DNA from: Pterobdella sp. o SKG-2022
Taxonomy: Eukaryota; Annelida; Clitellata; Hirudinida; Piscicolidae
Direction of reading: 5' to 3'
DNA length: 64,000 nucleotides
Assembly (NCBI GenBank): GCA_964035795.1
Contig: OZ038326.1
Coordinates: 1,056,061 to 1,120,060, forward strand
Part shown: piece by piece, positions 51,501 through 64,000 of the stretch
Layout: each line of letters starts with the position of its first letter
How positions within the stretch are numbered: position 1 is the stretch's first letter
The notes under the pieces: generated by a model
The model's input: the letters and a program-made list of their open reading frames with translations, nothing else
Database searches by the model: none
What the model was told of the DNA's origin: nothing
Position numbers and translations under genes: made by a program

Positions 51501-54500
51501 TCAGTTTAATTTCAAGAGAGTTTAATGAATAAATAAACACTTGAAAACTCAATTTTGGCTGGATATATATGAACAATAACTCAACAATTATGTGTAGAAC
51601 ATGAGAAACTGTATGCTATAAGACGTTGCAAGACAAAGATTCACATCGACTCACTCATATTATGTTTCTTTCAAAATTTAAACACTAGCTGCACAATTTA
51701 AAAACACCCCTTTTTGCTTCGTTATTTTTGTTTATCTTTTTTTTAAATTTTAAATTTTTTTCCCATCAAACCAACTCTATTTATCTTGTCTCAGGTTTAA
51801 AATTCATTTCTAACACAAGTCACGGAGTAAACTTTTTAATTTAAATTCCGAAACTTTTCAAATTAGTGCACTGTATCACCGCAATTAGCTGGGACATGCA
51901 AGACACATTTTTCTCTAATAATGTTCCTATCACAGCTCTCTCAGGACACCCAAACGGATGGAAAAAGCCGTTTTTGTGGATTAAAAAAATATTTTGATCA
52001 AGTTTTTTGATGTTCAATTTCGCAGTGAAATATCCCTTCAAGAAACATAATGGCGCTAATTTTTGATTTTATGCTATTCTACACCAAATTAAAGAAGGAA
52101 AGCTTATAGGCTGCCATTAAAACTTTTGGATGCAGATCACTTTCAGTTTTGAAAAAATTATTAAAAAATCTACATTTTTCATGTATTTTGAATTAAAATA
52201 CGCACAAATGAACCAATTTCAAAGCGCATGATAACAGTGTGCAACTAATGGTGAGAATAATGGTAATTTAAAGAGTTTGAGATAAAGGTCAAGCGCGGTT
52301 AAATGAAACTACTTTTTCATACTGTTGCTGTGTTTGTAGTGAACTTTCTAGTTCATTAGTCTCATAATTTTTATTTTTTATCAGTGAATTTAGTGTTTCA
52401 GACTATTTATTTGTATGGTCTAATCTATGAATTGTTTCCATTATCTTTTTCATCTTTTTTATTATCCTCCATCTTAAACTTTCTTTCTATCGTATCTTTC
52501 TCTTTATTCTACCTCCTTCTTCTTCTTCTTGCATTCCTCCTTTTGATCTTCCTTTTTTCTCTACCTTCCGATTCGATTCATTACTCTCTCCATTTATTCA
52601 ATCACTTTGTTTTCTATTTCACTTAAGGGTCGCTAAACAATTTTTTTTCTTCTTGACCCTTTTTTGCTTGCCAATTCCAGCCGCTAATCTTCTCACTCTT
52701 TTGGTTACAATTCAGACCATTTTAAAAGGCACACAGTCAATAAAGAAACAGAATATCGAAAAATTTGGATTTCAGGTTTATTTTTAAGTTTCTTATTGAG
52801 AAATTTTTGACAACTCCGTTATGATTCTAGAGAATTTTATATATTTAGAATTATTTTTAATAATCAGGCTTTATTTTTTAATAAATAGCTCATAATTTTA
52901 TTACTCAAATTATTTTTTCTTTCATATAATTTATTTATTGTGTATATTCTTTTTCTTTTAGGAAGTGTCCGTATAAACCTTTAATAAATGCAACACTAAG
53001 CAGAACTCCCTCAGCTTTGATTATCCTTTCAACGTGCATTTGGTTGTTTCAAATCCTGACATTATAAAATTATTTTGAACTCAGCCCTAATATTTCAAGC
53101 TTTTGCATAAGACTTCTAAAGAAGCTTTTCATGTTTTTTAGTTTCTCAGTACACAATTTAATCACTATTACTTTGTGGTTTTGTGACTGCAAGTTCTGCA
53201 GAGTAATAAAGCATGTGTTTTACAATCACCAAATTGCATCTTATCTTGAAACTCTCCATATGCCACTTTTGGAAGAACCTTCCTTCCACACTCTTCTATA
53301 TTATTTCTTATATATTGGTTCTATTTATATAAATGTATTTCCATTTGGGTTTTAACATAATATAAAAACTTCTATACAAGAGTTATTTTTCTATATTCTT
53401 TATTTAATCCTGTATTATATTATATATAAATATTTTTTATATTTCCAATATTTATATACAGTTTTTAGTTAATTCTATTAGAATTAGTTGTATTCGGTGT
53501 TACTATTAGTAATACTTTTGTATGTACATTTGTTTCCCGCATTGATACGTATACTCTTAGTTTAGCTCTATGTATAAGTGAAGCTCCTTTTCATAAAGCA
53601 ATTAATAAAATTCTAAAAGGTACTACCCCATGAATGGGAAAAAGAATAAAAATTAAATTTTTTTTGTAAGTTAATTTAAATTTTTAGTGTTTCCAATAAT
53701 GCACTCAGAGCTTGTGAACGCATTAGTTTGTATATTCAAGCCGGTTTTGTATAAACATTACTTATCTTTATTGTATAAACATACAAGCTGACTTGCTTGG
53801 AGCGTTTTATTCATGAAATTTTCAAGTCAAACTTCACAGTTTAAAATCCCACAAAAAAATAATCTGAAGATTTTTTTTTAAGAATAATTGTGAACTCTGG
53901 AAAGAATCAATTTTTGTGAATTAAAATCTTGTTTTTCTATTGTGTTATTAGTTTTGTGTGAATTCCAAAATTTTTTATTTATATTTTTTTTTTCAAAAAC
54001 ATTCTTAAATCCAAAAATTTTCCAACACTGAAACTAAAACTTGTAGCATTATAACATTGTTGGTTTTAAGCCTTCCCTTCAACACTTAATTTTTTTCTTA
54101 AAAGTCCATCGGGGATAATAAAATCTTCTACTCTCACGCCATTCTCCTATCCAATTTTTTCTTTTTGTTTAAACTTAAAGTTGAAAGAAACTTCTGAAAT
54201 TATGAAAATGCTGTTTTTTTAATAGGATCAATTGGTGAAAATGGAGTTTTTTTAGAAAAAATGTTTGAAAAGATTTTAAAGACTTTTTTATAATTGCACA
54301 TACATACACACACAGCCTCAAATGCATGCGGATATCTGCATCCTTTCAAGTTTCTGATGCTGATAATCTTGCCCTCGCTTTTATCAATAATAACATAACA
54401 AAAATAAAAATAATAAAAAAAATATTAGTGAGAAATATTACAAAATTATCTTGCATATTTTTTACTATTGATTAAATATCGAGTCAAAATCATCTTGTGC

Positions 54501-56754
54501 TTCTCGTTTGTATTCTGCCCGTTTTTGTTTTTTGTATTTTTTATGAACCCTATTTTGAATATTAGGTAAATTTCCACGCTTAAAACATCAAGTTTGAACG
54601 TATAACTTTCTGCTATCGAAGAAATGAATTTTAACTCCAAATGATAAGAATATTTTAAACTTTTAAATTAAAAACAAAAATTATCAACTTTAATGCAAAT
54701 AACAAAAATAAAAATTGATTAGAATAAATTTCTTCTGCTTTTAGACTTCATGGCACATCCCAAGAATCATTACTTGGGTAGCATTTGAATAAATTCAAAC
54801 GCCTTTCTTACACACAAATGCTCGCATCTTACAATAGAGATAATCCCAATAATTACAAACGTTTTTTGTATTCTTTGATGTATAAAAGTCTAACTAATAC
54901 AAAGATGGAATTTTCTATAGAGCTCATACAGTAATGGAGTCCCGACAGCGTATACAATAAGACAGACAGACGTTGAGACGCGTAAATAAATGTTCCCATG
55001 GAAAGAGACACCGCAAAACACCGTTCATTAATTTTGAGATCTCAACACACTCTTCCAATGAAAACAGACAATGGTGATTAGAAATTTTGAAAATTTATTA
55101 ACTTTAGATTTTTTGATGTGTATGCAAAGATGGTTTGGATTATTTCCCTCAAAACACCATCTGGAGTTAAACGCATGCGTGCAATGGTTATTTCTTATGG
55201 AAATGTATTTCAAAAAAATCTGATGCGCTCTATGCTTTCAAAAACATTTGAGTTTTTTGAGCAAACTTTTTCAAATGATTAATTCGAACCATTTCCAAAA
55301 ACGCTCAATAACATGAAAGCAAAAAAGAACTATATCTTCCATATGTATTTTTATATTGTTTTCAACGATTCAAGACTAAAAATTAATAACGTTATATTGG
55401 GCAAACATTGTTGCTTATTTGTTTGGCTGGGATCATAGGGAGCCAAAAAAAACTAAAACTTATTTGAAATTTCAGGCGTATAGGATTTCAAAACGTTTTG
55501 CCAATAAAATAATAGAAAAATATATTAAAAGTGTTAATGTTCCAAATGTTTTATTAAGAAATGCAAACTTGAACTATCTAGGTCAAAGACCATGAAAATA
55601 ATTTAAAATTTAAATTCAGTGGTATTAAGCATAATTTAAACCTGCATACTAATAACGTTAAAAATGATGATTGCACACTTTTTTAGTAGAAAAAACCACC
55701 TTCCACCTTGTTTTTCACACTTGTCAGAGCTTTAATGAAAGTTTAGACAACAGTTGGTGGCATTCTAAGTGGGAGAGTTATGGCACATATCTTGATTGCC
55801 TTTCTTTTTTCTTCAGAGATGTTTACAAGGCCTAAATTTGACTTTTTTCTTGATGTTTTTGTGTGATTATTGTGATGGCATTAATGAGATACTGGTATGT
55901 TAAGTTATGTGGTGATTGGGGTCTAATGGGGTGCACGAAATTGAATAAAAAATTTCATTAATTAATTTTGCTGTGCAGTTTTTTTTGTTATTTCTGTTTG
56001 TGTTTGTTTTAGATCTGAAGTTTTATCTAAATTAAGTTTTAAATTAAACAGATTTAATTAATTTGCTGAAAAATTCAAAGATTTTAACTTACATAGAACG
56101 TTTTATTGTGAGTATAAAACCTGCCAATGATAATTTGAAAAAAATAAAAAAGCAGCTATAAATATAATTTATCACATTGAACAAGGAAAGGAGAGAAATA
56201 AGAAAGAGAATTCAGCATGATTCACTTTGGCGAGCATTCATCAAAAAACCTGTGATTTTGAATCAAAGAAGCATTTAAAGCTTATTGACTCTACCAAAAT
56301 AGATGCATTCAAAACTATATTATAAATTTTTTTTTATAATGATGTAAATGTCTTTATTCAATTCGTTCTACGAAGTCATTTAAAATTTGAATTAAATTAT
56401 TTTATTTTATCAATAAAAAATATATAAAAGGGGACATTTTGAAAAATATTCAAGTTTTGATTGAAGTATCATTAATTTCAATAATTTAAATTATTCCAAA
56501 AAGCTTTTATAATTTCAACGCTCCCAAATAACTTGAAATCCTCCATGGTTTTAATAGTTTCAATTATTTCATTCTTATAACATCGTGAAACATGACTGGC
56601 ATCAATTAACTGGAATTTATCATCTCGCTGGTGTTGTGCGTACGTTGTACTTCTACACACCATTTGTTGGCTGTTCTTTGATTGGGATCACTTGCTTATA
56701 TTTGCTGTAGTAATACTGATGAAATTAGTGGTGAGAGTAAAATTGTTGTTTAGA
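45574..56754. other. Long AT-rich stretch without a supported gene
   Basis: About 11 kb with no exon I can defend. Bases 45574-45700 are less AT-rich and may be the unrecognised 3' end of the LINE. A CA-rich simple tract lies at 48884-48975. At 54853-54999 (minus) a 48-codon frame starts in a good context (TTTCCATGG) inside a GC-richer patch, but a second frame is open over the same bases and no family is seen. A TGACGTCA word occurs near 48024. Confidence 0.4.
48884..48975. repeat. CA-rich simple-sequence tract
   Basis: An impure run of ACAC, CACA and ATAC units on the plus strand. Open frames over it on both strands are low-complexity artefacts. Confidence 0.7.
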
Positions 56755-56802
56755 GTAGTAGTAGTAGTAGAAGTAGTAGAAGTAGTAGTAGTAGTAGAAG
56801 TA

Positions 56803-56845
<43 letters not shown>

Positions 56846-56902
56846 AAGTAGTAGTAGTAGTAGTAGTAGAAGTAGTAATAGTAATAGTAGTAGTAGTAGT
56901 AT

Positions 56903-56950
<48 letters not shown>

Positions 56951-56983
56951 AAGTAGTAGTAGTAGTAGTAGTAGAAGTAGAAG
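56755..56983. repeat. TAG/AAG trinucleotide microsatellite
   Basis: About 230 bp of GTA/TAG triplets with regular GAA/AAG interruptions. The long frames over it (poly-Val on plus, poly-Leu on minus) are by-products of the repeat. Expected to be length-variable. Confidence 0.97.
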
Positions 56984-58840
56984 TTGGTATTCGAATATAA
57001 TCAAAATTTTATAAAGTACCTAAAAATGAATCCCACATCAGCACTGAACAAAGACCGCAGCCTTTAAACTAAAATTTGAATCCTCAAACACTGAGATACA
57101 TTAAATAATACTTTACTAATTACATCACTAAATTTAGTTAATTATATACTCCATAATAAAATAATTTTATGTATTTGAACGTAAATTTTCCATGAGCATT
57201 CATTGATTATACATTAGCCTAATTAGCCTCGAATTTTGTATGTGATTGGCCTGTTGTTAACATTTGACAGCCTTATCATTAGTGGCAGGGATGTGGGAGA
57301 TTACGTGTAAAAAGCGTACCATTAGTTAGATTATCTGCTTCAGTATAAAATATTCCGGGAGGGAGGTTAGTATTGAGAATATATTAATTATTGTGTAATA
57401 TTTATAAGATATAATGAGGTGCTTAGCTTAAAATCAAGTTTAGGCTTAGTTCTGATTAGCTTTGAATTTAAAATTAATTAGTTTTATGATTTCCAAGGAA
57501 CTTAAAATCAATATAATTCATTGCTTAATTCTAAGATTGTGACAAACGTCTCTATGTAGACAATAAAATCTTTTATATTGTCCAACCATTTTTCAATTGT
57601 TTCACGCTATTTGTATTCAATTTTTAATTTTTTTTATGGTCTTTCGCTTTTAAAGCTGATTTAAAATAGCTTTTATGTTTTTATTTTATAGATAGATTGT
57701 GTTTTAGTTACATTACATTACAAGCAGTATCTCCCACTGTGTTTGACCACAATTTTTTGATATATAGCATGATAAATTTCACTACATAAGTCTTTCGAAA
57801 AAAAGATAAACCTCCCAAAAATGGATTTATTTTCATAATGAAGTTTTGATAGCTAGATCAATAGGGCCAAAAAATGGTGGCATTTGATAGATAGGTCTGA
57901 TACCTACGCCAAATATTCAGTTTATTTTCCATTTTTGATTCAATTTTAATAAACAAAGACACACTGAACTTAATATAGAGACTACTAATGGGATTTTTAA
58001 AATTTTAATAAGATTGTTCAAGTTTTTCTAGAGATTTTTTTTTGATTTCATAGTGCGTTTTGAGGGGTTTTAATTAATTTCATGTAGATTCATGGATGTT
58101 TTATTTTTCTAAAAACAATAAGCCGTCAAACGGTTGCAAAAGTTTTTAAGCATAAAAAACAGGACGTGGAAAATAACGTTCAGGTAAAAATAATTCCTGC
58201 AATTGTCAATATATTTCTCTTTGAGCTTGCAGAATCAACATTAACAAGAAAAATACGCTTGTTTAGAAAACATCAACCTAGACTACCTGTAATTTTAAAT
58301 CATCCGCGTCTATTTAAAGTTTTAAAGAAAAAGTGTTCAAAAATATTCCGAATTAAAAAATTTTTTATAAATGAACTTTTTTGTGTTTGAAATCTTGTTT
58401 TAAATCCCACATTGATTCATTTTTCGTCGATTTTTTCAGTTTTTTTTGCATCCTAAGTTTTCACATTTCTTTAAAGCCCTATCAATTGCTTCAATTTGTC
58501 TTTCAATGTTTTTTCCTATCATATTTTTTCGTTGCTTGTTTGTTAGTTTTTTGATAGATGATATCTCTCTAGATTTATTTCTTTGCAAGCTACTGTTATT
58601 AATAATCTCGACCAGCGTCCATACGTTGTGCTTTAGTTTATTGGCTTTTTGATATAATGCATTTTAATAATTGGGTCATAGAATGCTATATTTTATGAAA
58701 TTCAACTAAATTTTTCATCAAAATTTTCGAGAAAATTTATTTTTTGAATAACCAAAATATTTTGAAACAAAATTAAAATAAACATTTAATGAAATTTCAA
58801 AAATTTTCTTTATCGCCTTATTTGATTCAATTCATAAGAG
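56984..58840. other. AT-rich stretch, nothing supported
   Basis: Frames at 58166-58390 and 58446-58652 are short; the first has a basic middle part and the second is hydrophobic. Neither shows a motif or splice border. Confidence 0.4.
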
Positions 58841-58935
58841 GATAAAATCATTAGTGCTTTGTTTGTTGGCAAAAACAACATCGAGAGAGTTGTTAAGAGT
58901 GAAACGACAGATAAAAAAACATCAAAAACGCCGAA
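58841..58935 (+). CDS. Candidate internal exon with a consensus donor
   Basis: A strong donor GTAAGT begins at 58936. Upstream, a frame of 31 codons plus two bases reads DKIISALFVGKNNIERVV and then a Lys/Thr-rich end (DKKTSKTPK). The acceptor side is weak (CATAAGAG), with a pyrimidine-rich run before it. The composition is more balanced than the flanks. I do not recognise the protein and found no partner exon. Confidence 0.3.
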
Positions 58936-61900
58936 GTAAGTTCTATTTATGTCCTATAAAAAGTACGATAGTATTTGACTTTATAGTAATAAAAAAAGTT
59001 TTATAGTATTATAAAAGGTTCATTTTCTCTTTGAATGCTAGGTTCAATTTTTTTTGAGTTATTTGAAAAATTTTGAATCTTTAATTTTTGTAAAATTCCT
59101 TTGTTGTCTGAGGGCTGCTACCTCGTTCAAAATCTCACACCAGTCTAATCAAATTGAAAAGTTCAAAACAGCAATGATCACAGTTTTCGCAAAAATGTTC
59201 ACTTGACTTTTACGTATTGTATAATTTCCGCAGAAACTTTTATTTGGTTGTGAATATGAAACCAAAAAATGCTAATTTCACTCAAAACCAAATTCCTAAT
59301 GATTAAATCATCATTAATACACTACCCTCCATGACTTTAAAATTACCAACTTCAATAAGAAATTTTTATTTCATACTGAATTGCTTCGAGAAATTTGTTT
59401 TGAATTTCAAAATCAACTGACACTGACTTGCAGTCTAACATTTCTCACTCATAATTGTTTATTTATTTTGTACAATTCCTGCAGTTCTAAATACAAATTT
59501 CTTGGAATTTCTGAAAATGTTCATTCTAATGTCAGCGTTTGAATCAATATTTAAAATTATACTTTTAAGTTTCATTCAAAAGTAATTAATACTAACTGTT
59601 TTCATGGTTCGAGCTTGAATTCCAAATTAATTTCAAACCAACAACTTAATTCTTCATATAAAATGAAACACAAAAATGTAAGTCTGAATATGATATCTTA
59701 TGTTTGCGCATCAAACTACAAAAGTCAATAAGCTTGAGTACATGCGTGCTTGATGAGAACACAGAAGTAAGAGAAAAGTAATTCAAAACATAAGAATCCA
59801 ATAAAACTCCATTTATAATTTGTAGAAAAAAAAATTGTAGACTGTACGCTATTTAGCTTGTGAAACACTGATAGTGGACGATGTAGATGAGCAATTATGA
59901 CGAATTAATTATACGGGAATCATTGTTAGTTTTCGGTCTAAGTTTAACATGGAGTAGCACTTGAAGAGAATCAAAAATCTACAAAAATATGTCTATTGAT
60001 ATCTCTCTGTCGTTCTTTTTATACTTATTTCATTACAAAAACATTAAATTTTGATTTTTTATATGAGAATTAAAGTGTATTTATGCGTCTCTTATGTGGT
60101 TTGTGACTTTCAAAAAGCTCAATGGTAACTCATTGTAGATTCTTGGTAAGCTTTTCGCGGAATTTTCACCATTTCTATAGAATTTTTTTGATATGAAAAC
60201 AATTTCTTATTTCATGGTATATGAAATTACATATGGACCTACAAAATTGTAGAATTAATAACAAAAATAAGATATGGAAATTTGAGATTGCATATAAAAG
60301 TTTTTTGTTCATAAGAGGTACACATATAGATCAGGATACAACGGAAACCACGTGCTTATATAAAATGGTACTCATCATACATTAAAAATGAAATTACTCA
60401 ACTCCTCCTACTTATTAATCTCATAAAGAAATACAACCCGCTGTATATATGAGCTGAAACTAAACTTCTAATAGTGGAACTTAAATTTCTTGGATACGGT
60501 CTTATATTTCATTGCAGCTTTCAACACACTTGTTTCAAGCTTACTTGTTTACTGTTGTATTCTCTGGGAGGTATGAAATTCTGGATGCTATTTTTACTGG
60601 TGGCTCCAATTATAATGAAACATAAATAATCTGCTATATTAAAGAGGTTATGCTCTCAAAGGGTAGGATACATTGTTGTTTTTATGTAAAGAATTTAATA
60701 CAATAGAATTTAGCACTAATTTTTTGCTTTAAAAAAAGTTTCCTTGTGGTTTTTGGTTGAAAGTTTAGAAACGTGAGAATCTTTTCATATTAAATAAGCT
60801 TTATGGAAGTTAAGCATTTTAAAACTGCAAGGCCACATGATAAATTCAACACTATAAAACTTTTATTTGACAATGTAGCCACTATAATTGAAAAAATACT
60901 TTTGGAAATAAATTAACCATTTTGAGAAGCTGTATCGCATTTACAATTCGTAACTTTCTATCAGTATGACTTGAATCATAAATTTTTTATCTTTCTATGC
61001 ACCTATAAACTTCATGTTTTGATGCGCTGTTCGTAAGCATTAAGACAAAATTTATAGAAATTTTTAACCTATGATAACAACATAAAGAACATCTAGTGAT
61101 TTTATGGCAGAGCGCTGGTTCTATAAAATAACGACTTTATACCCCAGAGCTTCGAGTGAGTGGGAGTATAGTGGTAAAGCAAACACGGCCAGAGAGGCTT
61201 TCAAATTGCTTTGCACACATCTTTCGCCTTTCATCTTCTCCTTATGCTTTTTATATTAAAAGGAATTTCACCTTTAATATATTTTTTGTGTTTTTTTGGT
61301 ATTTTTCTTATATTTCATCAATTTTTTAAACTAAAACGATTTGTTTTCAAACGATGGTTAAGTTAGCTCAAGCTGTTTTTTCTATTTTGAAAGGATATTT
61401 CATTTAGACAATACCATAAATAACACTTTCATCAAATTATGCACGGTAAGATTTGAAAAAGCAAAAACAATAGTTTCAAAGTTGTTTTTCTTTTATGCAT
61501 GACCTTATATATGTTTGAAAAGGTATATAGATAGAATAACCAAAAGCTTTGTTCATTTTGCTTGTAATTATTAAAATAACAACTGATGTAATAAAAGGAC
61601 CTTTAAACTTCATTTGAATCATACAATAATATCAACAATAATAATAATACTAACAATAATAGTGTTAATAACAAAAAGAATAAAAAACAATGACAAAGAT
61701 AAATTGTATTAAGAAATATCAAATATTTTTGACTTTTTTTCCAGAGATTGTTTAATTTATTTATAAGAAGGTCTGTACATGCGAGTCATTTCTCCCTTTC
61801 AATTTTCCACCTCATATATTACTATCCAACATTCCTAAGAAACGCATTTTTCAAATTTATATTTTGTATTGGTAGATTTGATTTTTCATTTTTCAAAGCC

Positions 61901-62593
61901 AAATTTGTCTGTTTGATAGAGTTTTATTTTGTATTTTTGTATATTTTTATTGTTCTATTGGGAGAAAGTTTTTTTTACTATCATCTTGATGTTCTCAGCT
62001 TATAATTAATTCCACGACTGGAAATTTTTATTAAAAATAGGTTCATATCGATAATTTTGAATTTTTACATGCATGGGTCGATCTTTCAAATTTAACGGCA
62101 TGATAAATTGCATTTCAAAAACAAAAATGTTTGAAAATCTTTCACAAAACTTCTTCAAACGCATTGATGAATATTCTGTGTTTTAATCACAAGCACATAC
62201 ATCCTTGAAGACATCAACAATCAGAAAGGCAGATTCCTAAATTATTCCACTGCGACTTTGAAAATTTTCGTGTATAAATATTACAATATAATCAAATAGT
62301 TAGAGCCCACCAATCCAATCTTTTATTCGTATTAAACAAAGATGGAATTAACTTTACTGCTTGTGATTCGTATTACTTTTGCTTTATTTCTGATCAAACA
62401 ACTCTCCCTTAGTAAATCTTCATTTTTTTACTTTTAGTTTTTATTCAAATACTTTGTTTTATGTAAAGAGTTAATATCAACATTTATATTGAGTTTTATT
62501 ACTGCTAAACTTTACTGCAGTACCAACTGTCGCGTAGAAAAGTCCCAAAGCAATTTGTAACCATTACTTTCATAACTTTTAACATTTTTCTTT
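58936..62593. other. AT-rich stretch, nothing supported
   Basis: No gene, RNA or bordered repeat is visible. A GC-richer patch at about 61100-61230 has no open frame of note. A short tract of AAT/AAC triplets lies near 61625-61670, and a frame at 61748-62005 is Phe-rich noise. Confidence 0.4.
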
Positions 62594-62767
62594 ATGTCTT
62601 TAATGGAAGCAGCAAAAATGGTCCGAGCCATTAGAAGTATTATAAAAAATGATTATTTCTCAGCAAGTGCTAAAACACAGATAGAGGCAAGTGAAGCAAA
62701 AATTGGGAATATTAATAAGACAGCTTTATGGCTTTGGGTTTTGATTATTACATTCTTTTCAATATAG
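62594..62767 (+). CDS. Candidate small tail-anchored protein, 57 codons
   Basis: The frame opens at ATG 62594 (a second ATG lies three codons on) and closes at TAG 62765-62767. The first two thirds are polar and helix-prone (MEAAKMVRAIRSII, then SASAKTQIEASEAKIG). The end is a hydrophobic helix (ALWLWVLIITFF) followed by only two residues before the stop. That is the layout of a tail-anchored membrane protein. Codons such as GCC, CGA, GAG and GGG set it apart from the AT-rich flanks. The frame is open for a further 19 codons upstream, so it could instead be a 3' exon. No family is recognised. Confidence 0.35.
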   Translation: MSLMEAAKMVRAIRSIIKNDYFSASAKTQIEASEAKIGNINKTALWLWVLIITFFSI

Positions 62768-63348
62768 ATATAGAATATTGTTAGTTATTTTAGGCAAATG
62801 CATTTTTTATGGGTTGTGTTTTTTGTTTTTTCAGGTGTACTATGTCTATTAACAGGCTTATATAATAATAGATAAGATATAATTCTGGATTTTAATAGTT
62901 TATAATACTAAAAAATTACGTAATTAAAATTTGGAAAACGATCAAAATAAGACTAAAAAAACGCGAAAAAACACTTTATGGATTGAAACTTTTGTCGCAT
63001 GTCGGAGGTCTTTTACTTGTGGATAAAAGCTTTTTTCTTTTTTACTGACACAAAAGTTTAGAGAATGCCCTTAGCTACAAGGTGGCGAGGCAGGATCGAG
63101 TTACAAGCGTTGAGGGACCTAAAAAAGGAAAAATTCTTATGAGCTTATGTTTTATGAATTCAACTTTCATTATTTTTTTTTTCTAATAAAATTTAAACTT
63201 AGAAGGTACGTTCAGCGTTTTCTATGGAAATTTCAATAAAATCTTTTTATTTGTTTTCTGGGAAAGTAGTTTTTAAACTTTGCGTTTGAAAAAATTTTAA
63301 TTTTCAATAATTTGATAATTTATAATTATTTAAAATTAACTCTTCCAG
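62768..63348. other. AT-rich stretch, nothing supported
   Basis: No exon is seen. A short GC-richer patch at about 63065-63120 has no usable frame. Confidence 0.4.
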
Positions 63349-63698
63349 GAATTTCAAGCCATAAACAGTTGAAAAAATCATCAAAAAAGAACTTAAACAA
63401 AAACCAAAAATTCATACCTTAAAAGCCATAAACCTCAATTTAGAGAAAACTATGGACCGCTTAAGCAATTTTCAGCAACAGAACATAATAAAACCTCTGC
63501 AACAACAACCGCATCAACTGATGACACAAAAACAACTTGAAGACCATGCATTTAGAGCACAAATCTCACAGCAACAATCCCTTCACAAAAAACCAACCAT
63601 CGACCCTCAAATGTATACATACAAGCCTGAAAAAAATTACAAAAAACACCACCAAAGACTACATCTTTACAACCCACAACAGCCTTCCAATTCTTTTG
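63349..63698 (+). CDS. Probable first coding exon of a Gln-rich protein (partial)
   Basis: An acceptor (TAACTCTTCCAG) ends at 63348. The exon carries a leader with an in-frame stop at 63362-63364, then ATG at 63452 in a fair context (AAACTATGG). It encodes 82 residues plus one base up to a donor GTAAGC at 63699. The peptide is Gln-, His- and Lys-rich (FQQQNIIKPLQQQPHQLM, later ISQQQSLHKKP and YKPEKNYKKHHQRL), typical of the disordered N-terminus of a nuclear or scaffold protein. It has no known domain. The remaining exons lie beyond the right edge. Confidence 0.5.
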
Positions 63699-64000
63699 GT
63701 AAGCTCATTTTTCCAGTTTATTCATTGTTTAAGTTATTTCAACTCCATTCAAAAATTAGTTGGAGTTAGAAGTGTATACAATTCTATATTTTTTATTTTA
63801 AATGATGAAAGAAAAAATTTTCCAGTGATTTTGTGTGATATTTAAAGTTACAACGTCCAAAATACCCGTGTCTTCATTTGGTTTTAACTCATCCTCACAC
63901 AAATATCATTAAAATAATGTTCAAAAACTAAAAAAATTGAATTTGAAATATTTGCAAACTGAGGCAAATATTGAGTTCAAAGTATTTTTGAATAGTTTTA
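63699..64000. other. Probable intron running to the right edge
   Basis: AT-rich DNA after the donor at 63699. No acceptor with coding sequence is visible before the window ends. Confidence 0.4.

Noticed and set aside
56692..57004. Long poly-Val (plus) and poly-Leu (minus) open frames
   Set aside because: They are translations of the TAG/AAG microsatellite and have no other protein features.

Overview
This 64 kb window is AT-rich, intron-bearing animal DNA. The evidence is GT-AG introns of about 100-850 bp, peptide-type seven-helix receptors, a p38 MAP kinase cut into 12 exons, short interspersed elements derived from a tRNA, and a decayed LINE. I cannot name the species. The p38 exon pattern matches the vertebrate one as I remember it, which argues for an intron-retaining lineage and against a fly or nematode. 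The second receptor resembles the expanded FMRFamide-receptor-like sets of lophotrochozoans, but that is only an impression. Host reading frames use TAA, TAG and TGA as stops, so the standard code applies.

Layout. All four well-supported genes lie on the minus strand. From the left: (1) a class A receptor with three firm coding exons (164-2379) and a possible N-terminal exon at 5484-5758. (2) A complete p38 MAP kinase gene (10217-14267), rebuilt from 12 exons to 357 residues. (3) A single-exon class A receptor (15442-17289) with a 47-bp minisatellite just upstream. (4) A large single-coding-exon leucine-rich-repeat membrane protein (35616-38540) with an intron in its 5' UTR. On the plus strand there is a likely two-helix membrane protein (exons at 31563-31664 and 32387-32804) with a SINE in its intron, a dead LINE copy (43562-45573), and a probable first coding exon of a Gln-rich protein running off the right edge (63349-63698).

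Mobile and repeated DNA. Two copies of one tRNA-derived SINE (21733-21893 minus, 31866-32048 plus) and a weaker relative (27380-27470) share a body after the tRNA head. The head of the best copy looks tRNA-Ile(AAT)-like. There is also a fold-back hairpin with a 25-bp perfect stem (30251-30362), an imperfect palindrome near 4.09 kb, a GATA microsatellite inside a p38 intron and a TAG/AAG microsatellite near 56.9 kb.

How the genes fit together. The two receptors, p38 and the LRR protein are all signalling or cell-surface proteins, but nothing in the sequence shows that they act in one pathway. Long stretches (about 17.7-30.2, 45.6-58.8 and 59-62.6 kb) hold no gene I can support. I found no clearly new biological system; the items most worth a second look are the SINE family, the fold-back hairpin and the candidate short exons and ORFs.
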